Positions 42,401-52,782 of a stretch of DNA of 64,000 bases are shown in pieces (position 1 is the stretch's first letter; every line of letters starts with the position of its first letter). The translations under genes and the position numbers were made by a program. The stretch is from Inonotus obliquus (Eukaryota > Basidiomycota > Agaricomycetes > Hymenochaetales > Hymenochaetaceae), in NCBI GenBank assembly GCA_032164295.1, contig JAJHTX010000002.1, forward strand, positions 3,906,001 through 3,970,000. The letters are read 5' to 3'. Under the pieces are notes generated by a model, which saw nothing but the letters and a program-made list of their open reading frames with translations, was not told where the DNA came from and did not search any database.

Positions 42401-43906
42401 AGTCGTATTCGTAAATAATAAGGATCCGTTCGCCGTCGATATTACTATAGGAACTGCGTTTTTGTTAATATTTCGCATTAAGAATAAATGTGGTGATGAG
42501 TGAATTGATGCTCCTGAGTCAAGTATAGCGTAAACTTTACTTACGTCGATGTTATTTTCCAATTCCTTGTAGTGTTCGTCAATAAAACTACTGAAATCGT
42601 ATTCCTTCATCGCAATGTCAACTTCTTCGACTGAGGCAACGTTAACCTCTTCAATACGAGCAGTAGATGTCGAGGGAATTGGTTGTTTCTGTTTCTTGTT
42701 TTCGTTTTGTTGATTTACAAAATTAATAACTTCTTGAGGCGAGTTAAACGTTAACTTTCCGCTTTCGATTCGTTTCGTGCGTGCATTCTTTGTAGCGTCG
42801 GTTGGAGGGAATCGGCAGTCCTTCGAGTAGTGGCCGAACCTGTTGCAGTTAAAGCATTTGACTTTCGTCATGTCTTTTTGCTGTGCAGCGTTTAATTGGT
42901 CGTGGTTGTGATAGGGAGTATGACGCGGATTAAAATTTGATCCTTTGTAACCACGTCCGCGTCCTCGTTCGTAAGGGGTTCCTCTGCCTCTGTTAACGTA
43001 TCCTCGTCCTCGTCCAGGAGAGGGGTGGTAAGGTTTATATTGCGACTTCCAAGATGCGAAGGCCGCTCGTAGTTGCACAATGAGTGTTTCAGGTGATAAT
43101 GTTTTGTGTTGCGCGGGGTTTTGAGCTATTGTATCGTTAAAATACTTGATTTGGTCTTCAAGCATAAGCGCAATTCGTTTGTAAGGCGGTGGCGTTGCAA
43201 GGTTAATAGCGCTGATGTACGTTTTATCGTCCGGTTGATGACCATGTGCGCAGAGTTGAGCGTAACTTTCTTGAACTTTATCGAGTGTTTTGTCAAATTC
43301 CGTAACGTGTCCGCGTATCGTAAATAGTTTCGAGATGTCAGCAGAGTCGGTAACCGTTGTTTGAATATCGTATCTATCAGCTAAAGCTGACCAAATAGTT
43401 TTGACCGTCTGCTTCGTTAGCAAGTTTCCAAGTAAATGATTTGGAATTGAACTTATTATGGCATGATAAATGCACATATTCATTCGATATTCTTCAGCGT
43501 CGTTTGGGTTTGGTTCGTACTTCAGATGATCGGATAAGCCTAGGGCCGCAAGCCCAGATATAATCCTAAATTTCCACGTTTGGTAGTTTGCAATGCCCGA
43601 CAACTTTTCGAGTTTATCGAAAGTGCGGTTAACATCGCTATTGTCTATGTCCGTAACAACAAAGACTGGCGTATGCGTTGCCATTGGGTTCGTTGGTGGA
43701 GGGGTAGATGAGTTAGATGAAGATGAAGATGATGCGTTAGAGGGAGATGGTGGCGGTGGTTGAGGAGTAGCAGGTACGATGACTTGAGTCGTCGGTGGAG
43801 TAGGGTTAACAGGTATGATGACTTGAGTCGTCGGTGGAGTAGGGTTAACGGCAGCAGATGCTCGAGAGCGTGTTACAGGGACGTTCGACGTTGAGCCAGT
43901 AGACAT
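39476..43906 (-). CDS. Copia Gag-Pol polyprotein
   Basis: 1,476 residues in one frame. Gag occupies roughly residues 1-400, with a Pro/Thr-rich start, an Arg/Gly-rich stretch (GRGRGYVNRGRG) and the CCHC knuckle CFNCNRFGHYSKDC. The protease motif is ILDSGAS. The integrase has an HKKLGH...CEDC zinc finger and a D-D-E core (MDIWGPAPVKG, LQSDNDTVF, TPQQNGVAERLH). The reverse transcriptase has QIDVKSAYLYGELN and an active site FMHVDDITII, that is HVDD where most copia elements have YVDD. The RNase H has FCDADGANTEGYRS and LYSDNQAAI. Integrase before RT is the copia order. The coding sequence is AT-rich in pol compared with host genes. Confidence 0.96.
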   Translation of the reverse strand: MSTGSTSNVPVTRSRASAAVNPTPPTTQVIIPVNPTPPTTQVIVPATPQPPPPSPSNASSSSSSNSSTPPPTNPMATHTPVFVVTDIDNSDVNRTFDKLEKLSGIANYQTWKFRIISGLAALGLSDHLKYEPNPNDAEEYRMNMCIYHAIISSIPNHLLGNLLTKQTVKTIWSALADRYDIQTTVTDSADISKLFTIRGHVTEFDKTLDKVQESYAQLCAHGHQPDDKTYISAINLATPPPYKRIALMLEDQIKYFNDTIAQNPAQHKTLSPETLIVQLRAAFASWKSQYKPYHPSPGRGRGYVNRGRGTPYERGRGRGYKGSNFNPRHTPYHNHDQLNAAQQKDMTKVKCFNCNRFGHYSKDCRFPPTDATKNARTKRIESGKLTFNSPQEVINFVNQQNENKKQKQPIPSTSTARIEEVNVASVEEVDIAMKEYDFSSFIDEHYKELENNIDVSKVYAILDSGASIHSSPHLFLMRNINKNAVPIVISTANGSLLFTNTTGDLFIPILKNENTKTVSIIRLQNVYYHPRLTFTLVSQSQLCKCGYICIFENEHCTIYDSKNRYCGKIKKNQTNLYPIRMQIIRTPEKQQINSITLEELHKKLGHVSYDYIRKLLHDSPDIINTRVIDNKEKQCEDCLKANIKRSIIPKIRQSSLSEKYGDILHMDIWGPAPVKGYGNIEYLLTIVDDATRWAEMIMLKHKSDGYIKYVTFTTKLFTQYGIKIKVLQSDNDTVFLSKDFTNYLESQGTIRRLTVHDTPQQNGVAERLHQTILNHTRAMITAKQIPKHLWTYVAQHAVFIYNRTPRVAIEYKTPFFKRYNENFKIDNLYEIGRKIIIRKENTNKLQNKGIEGIFMGYDEETKDGILTYHDGKITTERNIQFIDFKESQIEGEKNTSSTKTNQQNKEQKDNEENIIRRSERERKPTKRSLGINFTKDEDISIHLTEFAFTNNYNDVPQTYQEAIKSPDKNKWIEAMNKEIQSLKKHNTWEYAYPPRNIQNIVGCRFVYAIKYLSDGSIDKYKARLVAQGFSQKDGIDFYSDDLFAPVTRLSTVRLLLSWAATNDYEIHQIDVKSAYLYGELNSNEEIYMKPPPGNLLGDINPGQVLRLKKALYGLKQAGRRWYKKIQEILEKLGLIRSYYDYAVFFHKKRMNNKPALITFMHVDDITIIGLDNIIIREFKKELAKSVEFTDGNEINWLLGVEIKRNREEKTITLRQKSYIETILKRFNIEPRAYKTPMTPGLRLLSNNNEDEIIDQQKFMRMIGSLRYAADATRPDISFVAGQLARHLQKPTILHHQTAIHAIQYLHNTKEYYLTLGGKNEINIRGFCDADGANTEGYRSINGYVFQIKDASISWSSKRQELVPLSVYEGEIQALAHATKEAIWIKHFYNEVLEGYDKEIILYSDNQAAIKTVKTEEITYNIRTKHLDKRKEFVRCYIENKTIDVRYVQTENQRADIFTKALNVKQVKHLSDLLSLS

Positions 43907-43950
43907 AAAGATGTTGAGCGTAGATCGAGGGTGCGTGCAGTGTCAAGCAA

Positions 43951-43961
43951 GGCTCATAACC
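43951..43961 (-). promoter_or_regulatory. Copia primer-binding site matching the initiator tRNA-Met anticodon region
   Basis: Directly after the 5' LTR the minus strand reads GGTTATGAGCC. This is the complement of GGCTCATAACC, the anticodon stem-loop of initiator tRNA-Met. Drosophila copia is known to prime from a half-tRNA-iMet in this way. Use here is inferred from the match. Confidence 0.7.
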
Positions 43962-44224
43962 TTTTAGACACAGTGAATCCTTAGAGAGAATGAGATGAAC
44001 TCAGACAGGAGGCGTAGAACGTTTTCAAAATCGTTATATTCTATGCCTGCCAGAGGCCGTTCTTATATACTAAAGTACAAGATAATTTAGGCTCCGTTTG
44101 AATCTAATAATACACGTTCTATTGTGATCACATGTGATTCGTTCTTATTGTCTTTCGTCGTTATTGTTCTCGTCCTATTGTTCTCGTTCTATTGTTCCGT
44201 ACTAGGTTGTCATTTATCTTAAGA
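43962..44224 (-). repeat. Copia 5' LTR (263 bp)
   Basis: The promoter LTR, the same as the 39200 copy. AACTC follows at 44225-44229. Confidence 0.93.
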
Positions 44225-44700
44225 AACTCCTTTCCTCCTTTTATACTTTTATGCAGGAATCTGTTCCTTTTCTCCTTCCCTGCTCTGGTTTAATACGATT
44301 TCGGGCTTGAAGCGTCCTCCCTCAACATCAAGAGTTCCGACAGCGGAAATACCGCTCGCCTTTCTCCATGAAATGATTGATATTTTTCAGTTTGACTGTG
44401 CGTTTGGCACCATGGTTCTCTTCTTGCTCTACTTGGTTGTTGACACTCCTCGACTCAAGAGACACGGAGATCTCCATTATCGAGACGTATGTGTGCGATT
44501 ATATTGGCTAACACGAAAGACAATACGAAAACTAATACCTCGTGTGCAACTGTACATACGTGAATCTGGTGTTTTGACTTGTTGACGCGTTTCAGAACGT
44601 GACCGTGTCGCCCATCATTTTCATTGGTGGATAGCTGGAGTGCTTCCGTCTTTCCACCACCTCCTCGCAGCAACTGTAAATACCCTAACTTTCCATCGTC

Positions 44701-45769
44701 ATGCCAGGAAAAGCAAAAGAAGGCTCAGATAAGGTACCGATACTCAAAGGCCTGGAAGGTAACAGATCCACCCATTTCCTTCCACGTCGTATCTGACACT
44801 ACGGGCGCATACAGCTGAGGAAGCAGTCCTCAAATACTTGAAGAAGGTACTTTGGAGTCACAACCATTATGTCGCATACATATAACAGGGTCATTCAGAT
44901 GAACAGACCATTTGGCGCGGTGGATGTTTGCGCAAACTTGAAGGGTGCTGTACCGAAGACCGCAACGCAAAAGATCCTTGCAGGTCTAGCTGAAAAGGGG
45001 AATATTACTCAAAAGGCGTATGGTGAGCAATTCCCTTTCTTCGAGAAACGGCGAGGTAACGCGAGGTAAAAGGGAAGACGACGTTCTTTGTCGCGAATCA
45101 GGCAACGCTTGAAGACGTCCCGGTGGACAAGATCACTGCTATTGAAGCGGAGCTCAAAGCTATCGAGGAACAAAACAAACTCTTGAACGAAAGCATCAAG
45201 AAAGCTGGCTCTGGTCTGCTAGAGTTTCTAATTATGGACATTAGCTGTGACTAACTCCTTCATCGAGAACTGAACAAGCTAAAGACCAGTCCAACTGACC
45301 AGGAGCTCGGGAAGCAACTAGAAGAGTCAAAGGCTGCAGTGCGTTCGGTTAAGTCTTTCTGTAGGTTGTTATTGCTTAATACTTACAGGTCGGAAAAACT
45401 CTGGAGTACCTTACGCCCCTCCGAGCGGGGACATCATCCCTTTTGACAGATGAAGAAATTGCACAACTTGACGCCGACTGGACCAAGTGGAGAACCGAAT
45501 GGGTGAAGAGGCGTAAGGTTTTCAATAAGTATGTCCCGCTGGAAAAGAATGGAGCTAAAACATGCTGTCTCGAAAGAAAACCCTGGCTGACAATGATCTC
45601 TTCTGCGTCTTGCTTCTTGATTAGTTTGTGGCACCTCATCTCTGACGCTCTTCCACCACAACATGCGAACGAACTGGCTGAAGAACTGGGAATTGAATAT
45701 GATACGGCAGAGCATAACGAGGTTGAAAGTGGACCGCTGTGTGCTATTTCTGCCCCCAAGAGGCGCTGA
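44701..45769 (+). CDS. HOP2: Homologous-pairing protein 2 (meiotic recombination)
   Basis: Seven exons: 44701-44758, 44815-44846, 44899-45022, 45073-45213, 45268-45338, 45389-45528 and 45625-45769, giving 236 aa. With Mnd1, Hop2 helps Dmc1/Rad51 pair homologous chromosomes in meiosis. The N-terminal winged helix is clear (EAVLKYLKKMNRPFGAVDVCANLKG, then QKILAGLAEKGNITQKAYGK). A coiled coil follows (ITAIEAELKAIEEQNKLLNES), then the TBPIP region ending LDADWTKWRTEWVKRRKVF. The last intron (45529-45624) is 96 nt, a multiple of three with no stop, so retention would add 32 residues. The copia element lies upstream, ending 476 bp before the ATG, and could affect expression. Confidence 0.93.
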
Positions 45770-45956
45770 TTGTATCTTGCTGGTAGTATCCCTGACTTGG
45801 ACTTCTTGTAGCTTTACTGTCACATTTTGCTCTTATTGTTGCTCTGTCTCTCATTTCAGGCATACATCACTGTCAGATATTTTAACTTATTCAGAGATTG
45901 GTGTGTTCCGCAGACATACAATTTATATATCCTTGTTGTGATCTATTCATTCAAAT

Positions 45957-47437
45957 TCAGATTCCACCGCATGCCCTACGGAAACTCGCAGCCCTCGCTC
46001 CCAGATCAAAGTCCGGAGTCAATCTGAGTTTGTACAGTTCGTTGGAATTCTCGAACAAAGCACGCTTGACGATGTCGACTGCCTGCTTCTCTGAAACTTC
46101 TCCAGTTTGAATGCTCTCGGCGAGGACCTATATGCGGTGGTCAAATGTAGTTCCGAGCGGCGATCATAAATATTCTCACTTCGTAGAGTACTTCCCTCGC
46201 TTGGATAGTCCCGAGGTAGTACGTCTCGGGCCACCAGTGACCATCAGCTAATTCGAACAAGAAACTCAATCCAATCCGGGAATACTTGCGAAGAGTCGGC
46301 TTACTAGACCAGAGCATCTTATTCGTTGGACATAGTTCCAACACCTGCCGTACTATAGCTTTCTGACCAGTCTTGCTTACGAACGGGAAGATTTCGCCGA
46401 AATCGAGATAAACGTTCTTGTAGACAGATGCGAGGTAGCCTGCTTCTCGCGTGAACGGATACGATGCGTGCAGGAGAACGACGGGTGTGGTAGGGTAGGA
46501 CTCTATTAGGGGTTGAAGAAACGCAGGTGAGGAGCGCGCAAGCGTTATGTCCGCGTCTCCCAGACCAGTGTGGAATTGTACTATGATGTGATTACTTTTG
46601 AGTAAAGTACGCCGTGAATGGGACCGCTTACCGGGCTTTCCGTATCTCCCGGCGACCTCCATGGTTAATCTGACGATGTAGTCATTAAAGTGCTTATCTG
46701 CGAGCCGGACTTTCTTTGTCTCAATGTATCGGTTCATTACTCCCATGAGCGCGGTTTCAATCTCCTCAAGCGGAGTAACCCTGGGAGAAATATCTAGCCC
46801 GGTTCTGTAACATGCGATGGACTTGAAGCCTGCGACAGAAGTATTGGTAGCTGCTTCTTCCAAGGCATTATCGAATGCCGTCGAGAAGGTCGAAAGCAGA
46901 GAAGACGCAGTACTGAGGGAAACCGGTGAGTGATTAGGAATTTGCGCTCTTAGTATGTCCTGAGTAACTTAAGACCTGGATGACGTTAGCTAGGGAAGAT
47001 AGGCGTACCTGCGCGAGTGCTTCAATCCTGACGATACGTCTGGTCGGGGAGCTTGAGTACTGATCATGCCATTGAAGACTCTCACAGAGCCCCTCCTTGT
47101 CCAGAAGGTCGTCTAGAAGGAAACACTGGATACCTGTCGATGATAGACTTGTCTTGCACAGTTCTTCATACTGCAGTGAGCTTCGCTTCTGCTTGACAAG
47201 TTTCCAATCATCTTCACAGCCGAAGAGTCGAGACAGTTGCCTTGTGGCTCGGTAACAAGCCAGGGTATGAGTAGCGTCTTCGACTAGCGAGGAACCTTGG
47301 GCTTCGGAAAGGAGACCTTCGAAAGCATAGTTATCTTTGTGCACTTCCGAGAGCAGCGGATGAGCATGATTGTCAATGGCTGGATACAAGAAAGCCGCCT
47401 GTTCTAGTTCCTTGTATTCGTGCGAGTCGACGGTCAT
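45957..47437 (-). CDS. FluG-type amidohydrolase without the glutamine synthetase half
   Basis: Five exons: 47009-47437, 46632-46959, 46305-46580, 46180-46247 and 45957-46127, giving 423 aa. Introns are 49-57 nt, all in phase. The protein belongs to the amidohydrolase_2 superfamily (TIM barrel, metal-dependent). The N-terminal metal site is AIDNHAHPLL (H24, H26). Further metal or fold motifs are QFHTGLGDAD, LHASYPFTREAG and, near the end, WSTDGHWWPET. In ascomycete FluG this domain is fused to a glutamine synthetase-like domain. Here the ORF stops after RACGGI. Substrate unknown. It is divergent from eRF1 with 264 bp between the start codons. Confidence 0.88.
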
Positions 47438-47701
47438 TGGTTGTATGCAAGTGATGTAAGAAGATATGATTTGACCAGCGATAAACGTCGATCATAAGTT
47501 TTATTACGTAACCGGAAAGTTTTGTTGCCATAAGACGACGAGGCGTAGGTCGCCACTGATCATCTCTGTCCATCTTGCCCTCCTACCTCTTCTTGCTGCC
47601 CAACAAGGGGGCCGCCCCCGTCCTCACTCCGTTTGTCAAATATTGTAATTGAAGCAGCCGTCCTACTTTAGAGAGCATATATCGACACAAAATCTGCAAA
47701 G

Positions 47702-49290
47702 ATGTCGTTACCTGACGTAGCAGAGCAGAACATCCAGATGTGGAAGATGAAGAAGCTCATCAAGAGCTTGGACTCGGCGAGAGGGTGTGTCCATATGCGA
47801 TTGAATTGATGATGCTAGGATAGTGACTATTCGGCAGTGCTGGAACGTCCATGATCAGTTTGATCCTACCCCCAAAGGTGAGGTCACTTCTATTGCACTG
47901 TATGTTGGGTGTTTTAAGACGTCTCCCAAAGGATCAAATTTCACGAGCGTCGGCCATGCTGACCCAGGAGTATGGCACGGCCTCGAACATCAAGTCGCGT
48001 GTTAACAGACAGTCCGTATTGGCAGCCATCACCAGTACGCAGCAACGTCTCAAGCTGTATAATCGCGTCCCTCCGAATGGACTGGTGCTTTTCGTTGGTA
48101 CCATTCTGACAGATGAAGGAAAGGAGAAGAAGGTTTCATTTGATTTTGAACCTCACAAGCCAATCAATACGTGAGTCTGGTGGCATGCACCCCTATTACG
48201 TATATCTAATAATGACCGCGTTTAGTTCCCTGTACCTCTGTGACAACAAATTCCACACAGAAGCACTTTCCGAGCTGCTTGAGTCGGACCAACGATTTGG
48301 ATTTATTGTCATGGACGGAAACGGCACTCTTTTTGGTACTCTTGCGGGCAATACTCGAGAAGTCATACATAAATTTACCGTCGACCTGCCAAAGAAGCAC
48401 GGCCGAGGTGGTCAATCCGCGTTGCGTTTCTCACGTCTTCGCGATGAAAAGCGTCACAACTATGTTCGAAAAGTTGCCGAGCTTGCGGTACAGCACTTTA
48501 TCACAAACGACAAAGTAAACGTGACCGGGCTCGTCCTTGCTGGAAGCGCAGACTTCAAGACAGAACTGAGTCAGAGCGATATGTTAGACCAGCGCCTACA
48601 ATCAAAAATCGTTAAGATCGTTGATGTCAGCTATGGTGGTGAAAATGGGTTCAATCAGGTAAAGTCTAGCCTGCTATATGAAATTAAACTACTTTGTGAC
48701 GCTGACCAAACCCAGGCTATTGAGCTTGCAGCCGAATCGCTCGCCAACGTCAAGTTCGTTCAGGAGAAGAGGCTAATCCAAAGATACTTTGACGAAATTA
48801 GTCAAGATACGGGAAAGTATTGCTTCGGAGTTGATGATACCCTCAAGGGCTTGGACCTAGGTGCCATTGAAACCTTGATCGTTTGGGAGAACCTCGACAT
48901 TACCCGCTACGTCCTGCGAAACGCGGCTGGTGGTACGTTTTGTTTCTTACGCATTATACGAGGAAGACTAACAATCGATTTATAGAGGAGATTATTGTTC
49001 ATGCAAATAAGGAGCAAGAGAAAGACCGAGAAAAGTTTGTCGATAAATCCACCGGGCTAGAAATGGAACAGGCCCAGGAGCCTCAGCCGCTTCTCGAATG
49101 GCTTGCCGATAAGTATAAGGATTTCGGAGCGAATTTGGAGTTCGTCACGGACCGCTCTCAGGAGGGTGCACAGTTCGTAAAGGGCTTTGGTGGCATTGGA
49201 GGCATCCTGCGGTACAAGGTTGATTTTACGCACCTTGCCTCGTTTGATGATGATGAAGACGAGTTCTACTCCGATGACGACGATATTTGA
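47702..49290 (+). CDS. SUP45: Eukaryotic peptide chain release factor 1 (eRF1)
   Basis: Six exons: 47702-47784, 47838-47877, 47932-48170, 48226-48658, 48716-48932 and 48986-49290, giving 438 aa, the normal family length. Introns are 53-57 nt. The protein recognises all three stop codons and triggers peptide release on the ribosome. Domain 1 carries TASNIKS (57-63) and the YLCDNKF stop-decoding motif (124-130). Domain 2 has the catalytic GGQ (182-184) in [11 protein letters not shown]. Domain 3, which binds eRF3, ends in an acidic tail ([15 protein letters not shown]). Confidence 0.98.
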
Positions 49291-50003
49291 CGTTATTGTG
49301 GGCTCGCCTGTGTCGAGCCCCGGAGACACCAAGAGGGCACTCCGGGGTGTGTGTGGGGAGGGGGAAGTATCGATGGTGGACGTGAAGTTATTGCTGTAGA
49401 CGAGATTGGTGGCGTTTATCTAAGACATTCCGGTTTGCTATTTCTTTGCTACAACAGTCTTTCTACGTGCTTATTCACAACACTTGCAGCCATAAAGTCG
49501 CTTTCTATTGTTACGATTAATAACAACCAGCTTGAAAGTCGACCGATTTCCGAGATTATCTATTGTGCCTAAGAAGGCCTTTTGAAGGTGAGTCCATTCC
49601 CTATCACCCACTCAATAACCATGGCTGAAAATTCCTTGATGTAGAATTTGTTATGGAGGTTGAGCTGTTGTTGGTGTTTGGGCAAGTAGTCCCATACTCG
49701 TACACGTCGTAGTTTTATTGAATGTCGTTGAAACCATCCCGTTATCGAGCCATTTGATCAGTCCCTATCAGTCCACTGACATGCAGCCGGATCTATAATT
49801 ACTGCGTGCGCATTAGAAAGCCTGGGAGTGGACAGTTCATACCGAGACGTGTCCAGCATGGTCCCAAGGGCACGAGGTCGTTGAGCAATTTTTGGAATGT
49901 CGTCCGAAGCGCTTCTTCGGTCCTAAGCATACCGAGTATACCTTCTGCCTCCTATATGAAGCTACCAAATGACCAGACTAGTCGGTCGCCAGTAGAACTC
50001 GCT
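49291..50003. other. Spacer between eRF1 and the sedolisin gene
   Basis: About 710 bp with no gene. The frame from 49806 runs into the sedolisin exon but lacks a better start than 50004. Confidence 0.35.
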
Positions 50004-52551
50004 ATGATATCACTCTCTCTCTTGCCTGCATTCTTTTCGATTCTTGTTGAGGCTGCTCCCGCTCATCTCTCGGAAACACTCGTGAAGCATGCGTGGACAC
50101 AGGTTCCTCAGGGATGGGAGGAAGATGGAGTTCCGTCTCCGGATCATTCTATCTTGATGAAGATCGGGCTTAAGCAACATCAGTTGGACGAACTAATTAG
50201 CACTTTATTCCAGGTTAGCGATCATTTGCATCCCAACTACGGAAACCATTTGTCTCGTCTGTACGCTTGATCTTTCGTTTCAAGTTCACATCGCATTGAC
50301 TATGCTTGCTTCCTATGGTGCAATAAAGCGAGGTCGAAGAACTAGTGAAGCCGCATGAAGATACAGTTGATGCTGTACATGCTTGGCTCCAAAATCACGA
50401 CATCAACGTTAATACCGACGTCTCGCGCAATTCCGCGGGTGACTGGCTCTCTGTTTCTCTCCCTCTGTCACGCGTCGAGAACATGCTTGATGCAGATTAT
50501 CGGCTGTATCGTCATGCGGAAACTGGGGAACGAATCATTCGTACTCTGGCGTATAGTCTTCCAAGGGACTTGCATGCACATATCGACCTTGTCCAGCCAA
50601 CGACTATGTTCGATAACATGCGAAAGATGCGTGCGACGTTTCATGTCAATGAAGATTCCGCTAGCACAATTGATGAAGTTATCGGAGCTGAACTTCCTGA
50701 TGTTATTGGACCTGCCGGACAGAATATTTCCGCGAGTTGTAATACGACGATTACGCCGACTTGTCTCATGCAATTGTATCGGACTGAGGGGTATGTACCT
50801 CAAGCAGCGGATAAGGGAAACCGGATTGGTGTCACTGGGTACTTGGAACAAGTTAAGCCATGATGATACCGAACTACTTGATTATCTAACCCTGGTTACT
50901 TTCCAGTTCGTGAACTTTGCGGATTTACAGGTGAGTTCTACTAAAGAGCTCTAATTGGTATGATTAACGAAAGATTAGGCGTTCTACCAAACGTTCCGAC
51001 CCGATGCAGCAGGTTTTAACGTGTCTGTAATCTCAGTGAACGGAGGTCTGAACGATCAATCGACGCCAGGCGTAGAGGTTGTTATCACACTTATCCCTTA
51101 TTTCTCAACGATGTACTGACCTCGATCGCTAGGCAAACCTCGACAATCAGTATACAACAGGTCTCACGTTCCCCACTCCGAATATCTATTATAGCACTCC
51201 AGGGACGGCTCCGACTATAAACGATTCCGTGACACCTCCGCAACGTGATGAGCCTTATATTGACTGGCTGAATTTCGTTCTATCGCATGATGACATGCCG
51301 TTTTCCTTCACTACGTCATATGGCGGAGATGAGTGAGCTCAAATCTTACTGATATGTTGAACACGAACTAAACTGAGCAGGCAAACATTTCCAAAGGAGT
51401 TTGCGGTGTATGTATACTGATCCTACTGGATTTCTCCCGGCATATACTAATGGGTTATTCCCTGCTGAAGGCGCGCATGTAATCTTTTCGCGCAACTCGG
51501 AGTACGCGGGGCATCCGTTATGTTCAGCAGTGGGGATGGTGGAGTGGGAGATGGGACGTGCCTGACAAACGATGGCACAAACCGGACAATCTTTCAGCCT
51601 GTAAGTATACTACATAAATGACAAATCAATACGCACTATTGTACCTGAAGAAGCTTTGACGAGAACAAATCCAGGTCTTCCCGGCAACCTGTCCTTTCGT
51701 GACTTCCGTGAGTAGCCCTGACTTCTTATTTTGGCTGGAGTTTCTCAGTGATACGGATAGGTTGGCGCAACGTTCCATGTCGCTCCAGAAGTAGGAATTG
51801 GATTCTCACAAGGAGGTTTCTCGGTGTACTTCCCTCGCCCAACTTATCAAGCACAGGTCGTTCCACCTTTTCTCGAGGAACTTGGAGATACCTATGCAGG
51901 CTTGTTCAAGTAAGGCATTTATACTTAGCGATAAGTATACAAGCACCGTCCTGACTTGAAATGGATTGTCAGCCCTGGTGGAAGAGCAGTTCCAGATGTC
52001 AGTGCACAGGGAGAAGGGTACGTACAGTGTCCTACCGGTCTCGTAAACTCAGGTCATCCAAATTGATTAAATCCATAGATTCCAAGTAGTCTCAGGCGGC
52101 GTTGTGCGTTCCGTTGGCGGGACTTCAGCCTCTTCTCCGACTTTTGCCGCAATTGTTGCTCTGCTGAATGATGCGCGCATTGCTGAGGGGAAACCGCCTT
52201 TGGGATTCTTAAACCCTCTTCTCTACTCTGTCGGTGTACCTGGTAAGTGCACGGATTGAAGGGCGGAAAGCTTTACATGCTGATGTTGTTTGGTTAAGGA
52301 TTTGTCGATATTTTGTCTGGTAACAATCCAGGATGTGGAACTCCAGGTGACGGTCTTTCTCGGCGTTCGGACAGATACCAGAAACTGATTTCAAGTGACT
52401 GTCATATAGGCTTCAACGCTACAGAAGGTATGATTAAGCGTCCTCCGTCGGATTTGCGATTGTCGAACTTACCATCTCCTATCAAGGATGGGATGCTATT
52501 ACGGGACTCGGGACACCCGATTTCATCAAGTTAAAGACCTTGCTTGTTTGA
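50004..52551 (+). CDS. Secreted sedolisin (tripeptidyl-peptidase-like, S53)
   Basis: Fourteen exons: 50004-50260, 50329-50851, 50907-50930, 50979-51077, 51133-51332, 51381-51407, 51471-51600, 51675-51707, 51761-51909, 51973-52017, 52079-52242, 52299-52346, 52410-52427 and 52487-52551. All join in phase to 593 aa. The chosen start gives a signal peptide ([19 protein letters not shown]). A pro-kumamolisin domain follows ([14 protein letters not shown], then [16 protein letters not shown]). The catalytic triad is E301/D305 (GVEANLDNQY) and S512 (VGGTSASSP), with the oxyanion D367 (YGGDEQTFP). The Ca2+ site lies near VDILSGNN and [13 protein letters not shown]. It is an acid serine peptidase that digests extracellular protein. 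Several exons are under 35 nt. Confidence 0.95.
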
Positions 52552-52782
52552 TGGTTGGTCTGAAGCGGATTGAGACTTTCGGCTAGCATCGTAAATTTAG
52601 ATATTGTCAAATAGAATACATCTTGATCGAATTTCGCGAGATACAGTTACTTGTTAGTTTAAAGAGCAGGACGCAGGGTACAGAAAACGGGAGTAGTGCA
52701 AGAAACGAGTTCAAGAACATCGCGTAAAGAATCACATTTGCTGGAGTCGTACATGAAGTGAAGCGAGGAAGGAATCTTCGCG

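Larger units (their letters stand above)
39200..44224 (-). mobile_element. Complete, probably active Ty1/copia element, TSD AACTC
   Basis: It is 5,025 bp long: two 263-bp LTRs with no difference that I can see, one uninterrupted 1,476-codon ORF, a primer site and a polypurine tract. AACTC flanks it at 39195-39199 and 44225-44229. Identical LTRs and an open ORF mean a very recent insertion. Confidence 0.96.
39133..44640 (+). pseudogene. Possible host reading frame split by the copia element
   Basis: Just left of the element, after an acceptor-like CTGCAG, the frame reads VVIIKEKLRKIEYKWTCGPT. On the right side, collapsing the AACTC duplication lets the same frame continue for about 120 codons with hydrophobic stretches (PFLLLYFYAGICSF, FGTMVLFLLYLVVDTPRL) up to a strong donor (GAC|GTATGT with a GGCTAACAC branch). 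Family not recognised. It may be a small membrane protein now disrupted, or a chance open frame in the spacer between the divergent F-box and HOP2 genes. Confidence 0.3.
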
